NCBI GenBank assembly: GCA_964244655.1
Contig: CAXTJU010000004.1
Location: 1 to 64,000 of the forward strand
DNA from: LMUY01 sp964244655
GTDB lineage: Bacteria > Pseudomonadota > Alphaproteobacteria > Acetobacterales > Acetobacteraceae
Direction of reading: 5' to 3'
Length of the DNA: 64,000 nt
In this document: positions 63,168 through 64,000 of the stretch, in pieces
Numbering within the stretch: position 1 is the stretch's first letter
Layout of the letters: each line of letters starts with the position of its first letter
Notes under the pieces: model-generated
The model's input: the letters and a program-made list of their open reading frames with translations, nothing else
The model's database searches: none
Told to the model about the DNA's origin: nothing
Program-made: the position numbers and the translations under genes

Positions 63168-64000
63168 CAGGCGGCCTTGGCCGCGGGGGCGGCGAAGCCC
63201 TGCCCGGCGGCGGCCCGCTCGCGCAGCAGCTTGGCCGGGCGCAGGCTTTCGTCGCCGCCCTCGGCGTAGACGTCCAGCCGGTCGGCGATGTGCTGCAAGC
63301 CCACGCTGTCGGCGTAGTGCATCGGCCCGCCGGTCCAGGCCGGCCAGCCGTAGCCGTTCATCCATATCACGTCGATGTCGGACGGGCGGGTGGCGATGCC
63401 CTCCTCCAGGATGCGCGCGCCCTCGTTGATCATGGGGTAGAACATGCGCTCGAAAATCTCGTCGTCGCCGATGCTGCGCGGGTTCACCCCCACGGCGCGC
63501 TGCTGCTCGGCGATGATGCGCTCCACCGCCGGGTCCGGCGTCGGCGTGCGGCCCTCGTACTTGTAGTACCCGGCGTTCGTCTTCTGCCCGTAGCGCCCGG
63601 CGTCGCACAGCGCGTCGGTGATGGGCGCGCGGGTGCCCTTGCCCTGGCGGATGCGCCAGCCGACATCGAGCCCCGCCAGGTCGCCCATCGCGTACGGCCC
63701 CATCGGGAAGCCGAAGCGCGTCACCACGGCGTCCACCTGCTGCGGCAGCGCGCCCTCCAGCAGCAGCGCCTCCGCCTGCGCCGAGCGGCGGTGCAGCATC
63801 CGGTTGCCGACGAAGCCGTCGCACACTCCCACCACGGCGGCGACCTTGCCGATGCTGCGGCCGATGGCCAGCGCGCGGGCCAGCGACTCGTGGCTGGTCG
63901 CCTTGCCGCGCACGATCTCCAACAGCTTCATCACGTTGGCCGGGGAGAAGAAGTGCATCCCCAGCACGTCCGCCGGCCGGCGGGTGAACCCGGCGATTTG
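63167..64000 (-). CDS. 3-hydroxyacyl-CoA dehydrogenase (FadB/FadJ-like), cut by right edge
   Basis: The C-terminal 277 residues are present; the frame is open to base 64000, so the N-terminal part (NAD-binding site and, in a multifunctional protein, the enoyl-CoA hydratase domain) lies outside. GMHFFSPANVMKLLEIVRG carries the catalytic His region, VCDGFVGNRMLHRRSAQAEA and GPYAMGDLAGLDVGWRIR are C-terminal-domain blocks, and YYPM-like FYPMINEGARILEEGIA with DIDVIWMNGYGWPAWTGGPM is typical of FadJ-type proteins. First gene seen of the five-gene minus-strand beta-oxidation operon. Confidence 0.92.
   Translation of the reverse strand, partial: QIAGFTRRPADVLGMHFFSPANVMKLLEIVRGKATSHESLARALAIGRSIGKVAAVVGVCDGFVGNRMLHRRSAQAEALLLEGALPQQVDAVVTRFGFPMGPYAMGDLAGLDVGWRIRQGKGTRAPITDALCDAGRYGQKTNAGYYKYEGRTPTPDPAVERIIAEQQRAVGVNPRSIGDDEIFERMFYPMINEGARILEEGIATRPSDIDVIWMNGYGWPAWTGGPMHYADSVGLQHIADRLDVYAEGGDESLRPAKLLRERAAAGQGFAAPAAKAA

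Overview
The window is about 70% G+C and looks like chromosomal DNA of an alphaproteobacterium, most likely from the Acetobacteraceae/Rhodospirillales. The grounds are the hisZ-purA pair, the alphaproteobacterial type of SerC and RpoH, DUF2256 and DUF2007 small proteins, a HAF-repeat/Hint protein, a CtrA-type site and typical high-GC dispersed hairpin repeats. Species assignment is inference. No rRNA, CRISPR array or insertion sequence was seen. One tRNA is present (tRNA-Glu, CTC).

Layout. 1-8.6 kb: a cut-off histidine phosphatase, a GT9-like protein, a Gly/Tyr-rich lipoprotein, an amidase/lipoprotein/gamma-glutamyltransferase set, a PEP-CTERM protein and small hypothetical proteins. 8.7-12.3 kb: serC, hisZ and purA. 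12.3-14.7 kb: a predicted pseudokinase with a C-terminal membrane anchor, translationally coupled to a membrane protein. 14.8-22.9 kb: housekeeping genes (rpoH, rluD, tRNA-Glu, polyprenyl diphosphate synthase, serine-glyoxylate aminotransferase, rplM-rpsI) with several short proteins. 23-29 kb: an NAD(P)-binding protein, a two-domain aspartyl protease, mobA, a GNAT, a HAF/Hint protein and nhaA.

29.0-38.3 kb is a compact glycan cluster. Seven genes on the plus strand overlap or nearly so: a CgeB-like glycosyltransferase, a sugar nucleotidyltransferase, a methyltransferase, a clan-A glycosidase-like protein, a PIG-L deacetylase, a GT4 glycosyltransferase and a CelD/FemAB-like acyltransferase. 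A basic H1-like protein follows. On the other strand lie UDP-glucose dehydrogenase and UDP-glucuronate decarboxylase, which together would supply UDP-xylose. The glycosidase-like protein appears to be a circularly permuted TIM barrel and is the most striking object in the window.

38.3-52.5 kb: hrpB, an HtrA-type protease with a two-component system, dnaB with a perfect DnaA box upstream, an exosortase-associated O-glycosylation ligase, a medium-chain reductase, alr, and the mlaE/mlaF transporter pair. 52.5-53.8 kb is a sharply AT-rich island holding an apparently frameshifted gene of unknown function beside a truncated antitoxin gene. 54-57.7 kb: radA, an acyl-CoA ligase and twin glycine-zipper peptides. 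57.8-64 kb: a fatty-acid/acyl-CoA degradation operon (two acyl-CoA dehydrogenases, thiolase, acyl-CoA ligase, and a 3-hydroxyacyl-CoA dehydrogenase cut by the right edge).

A family of GC-rich hairpin repeats is scattered between genes (43.05, 48.6, 57.75 and 60.25 kb). A second palindromic family occurs at 33.06 kb (inside a gene, in frame), 41.12 kb and 59.0 kb. All functional calls rest on reading motifs by eye; no database search was run.
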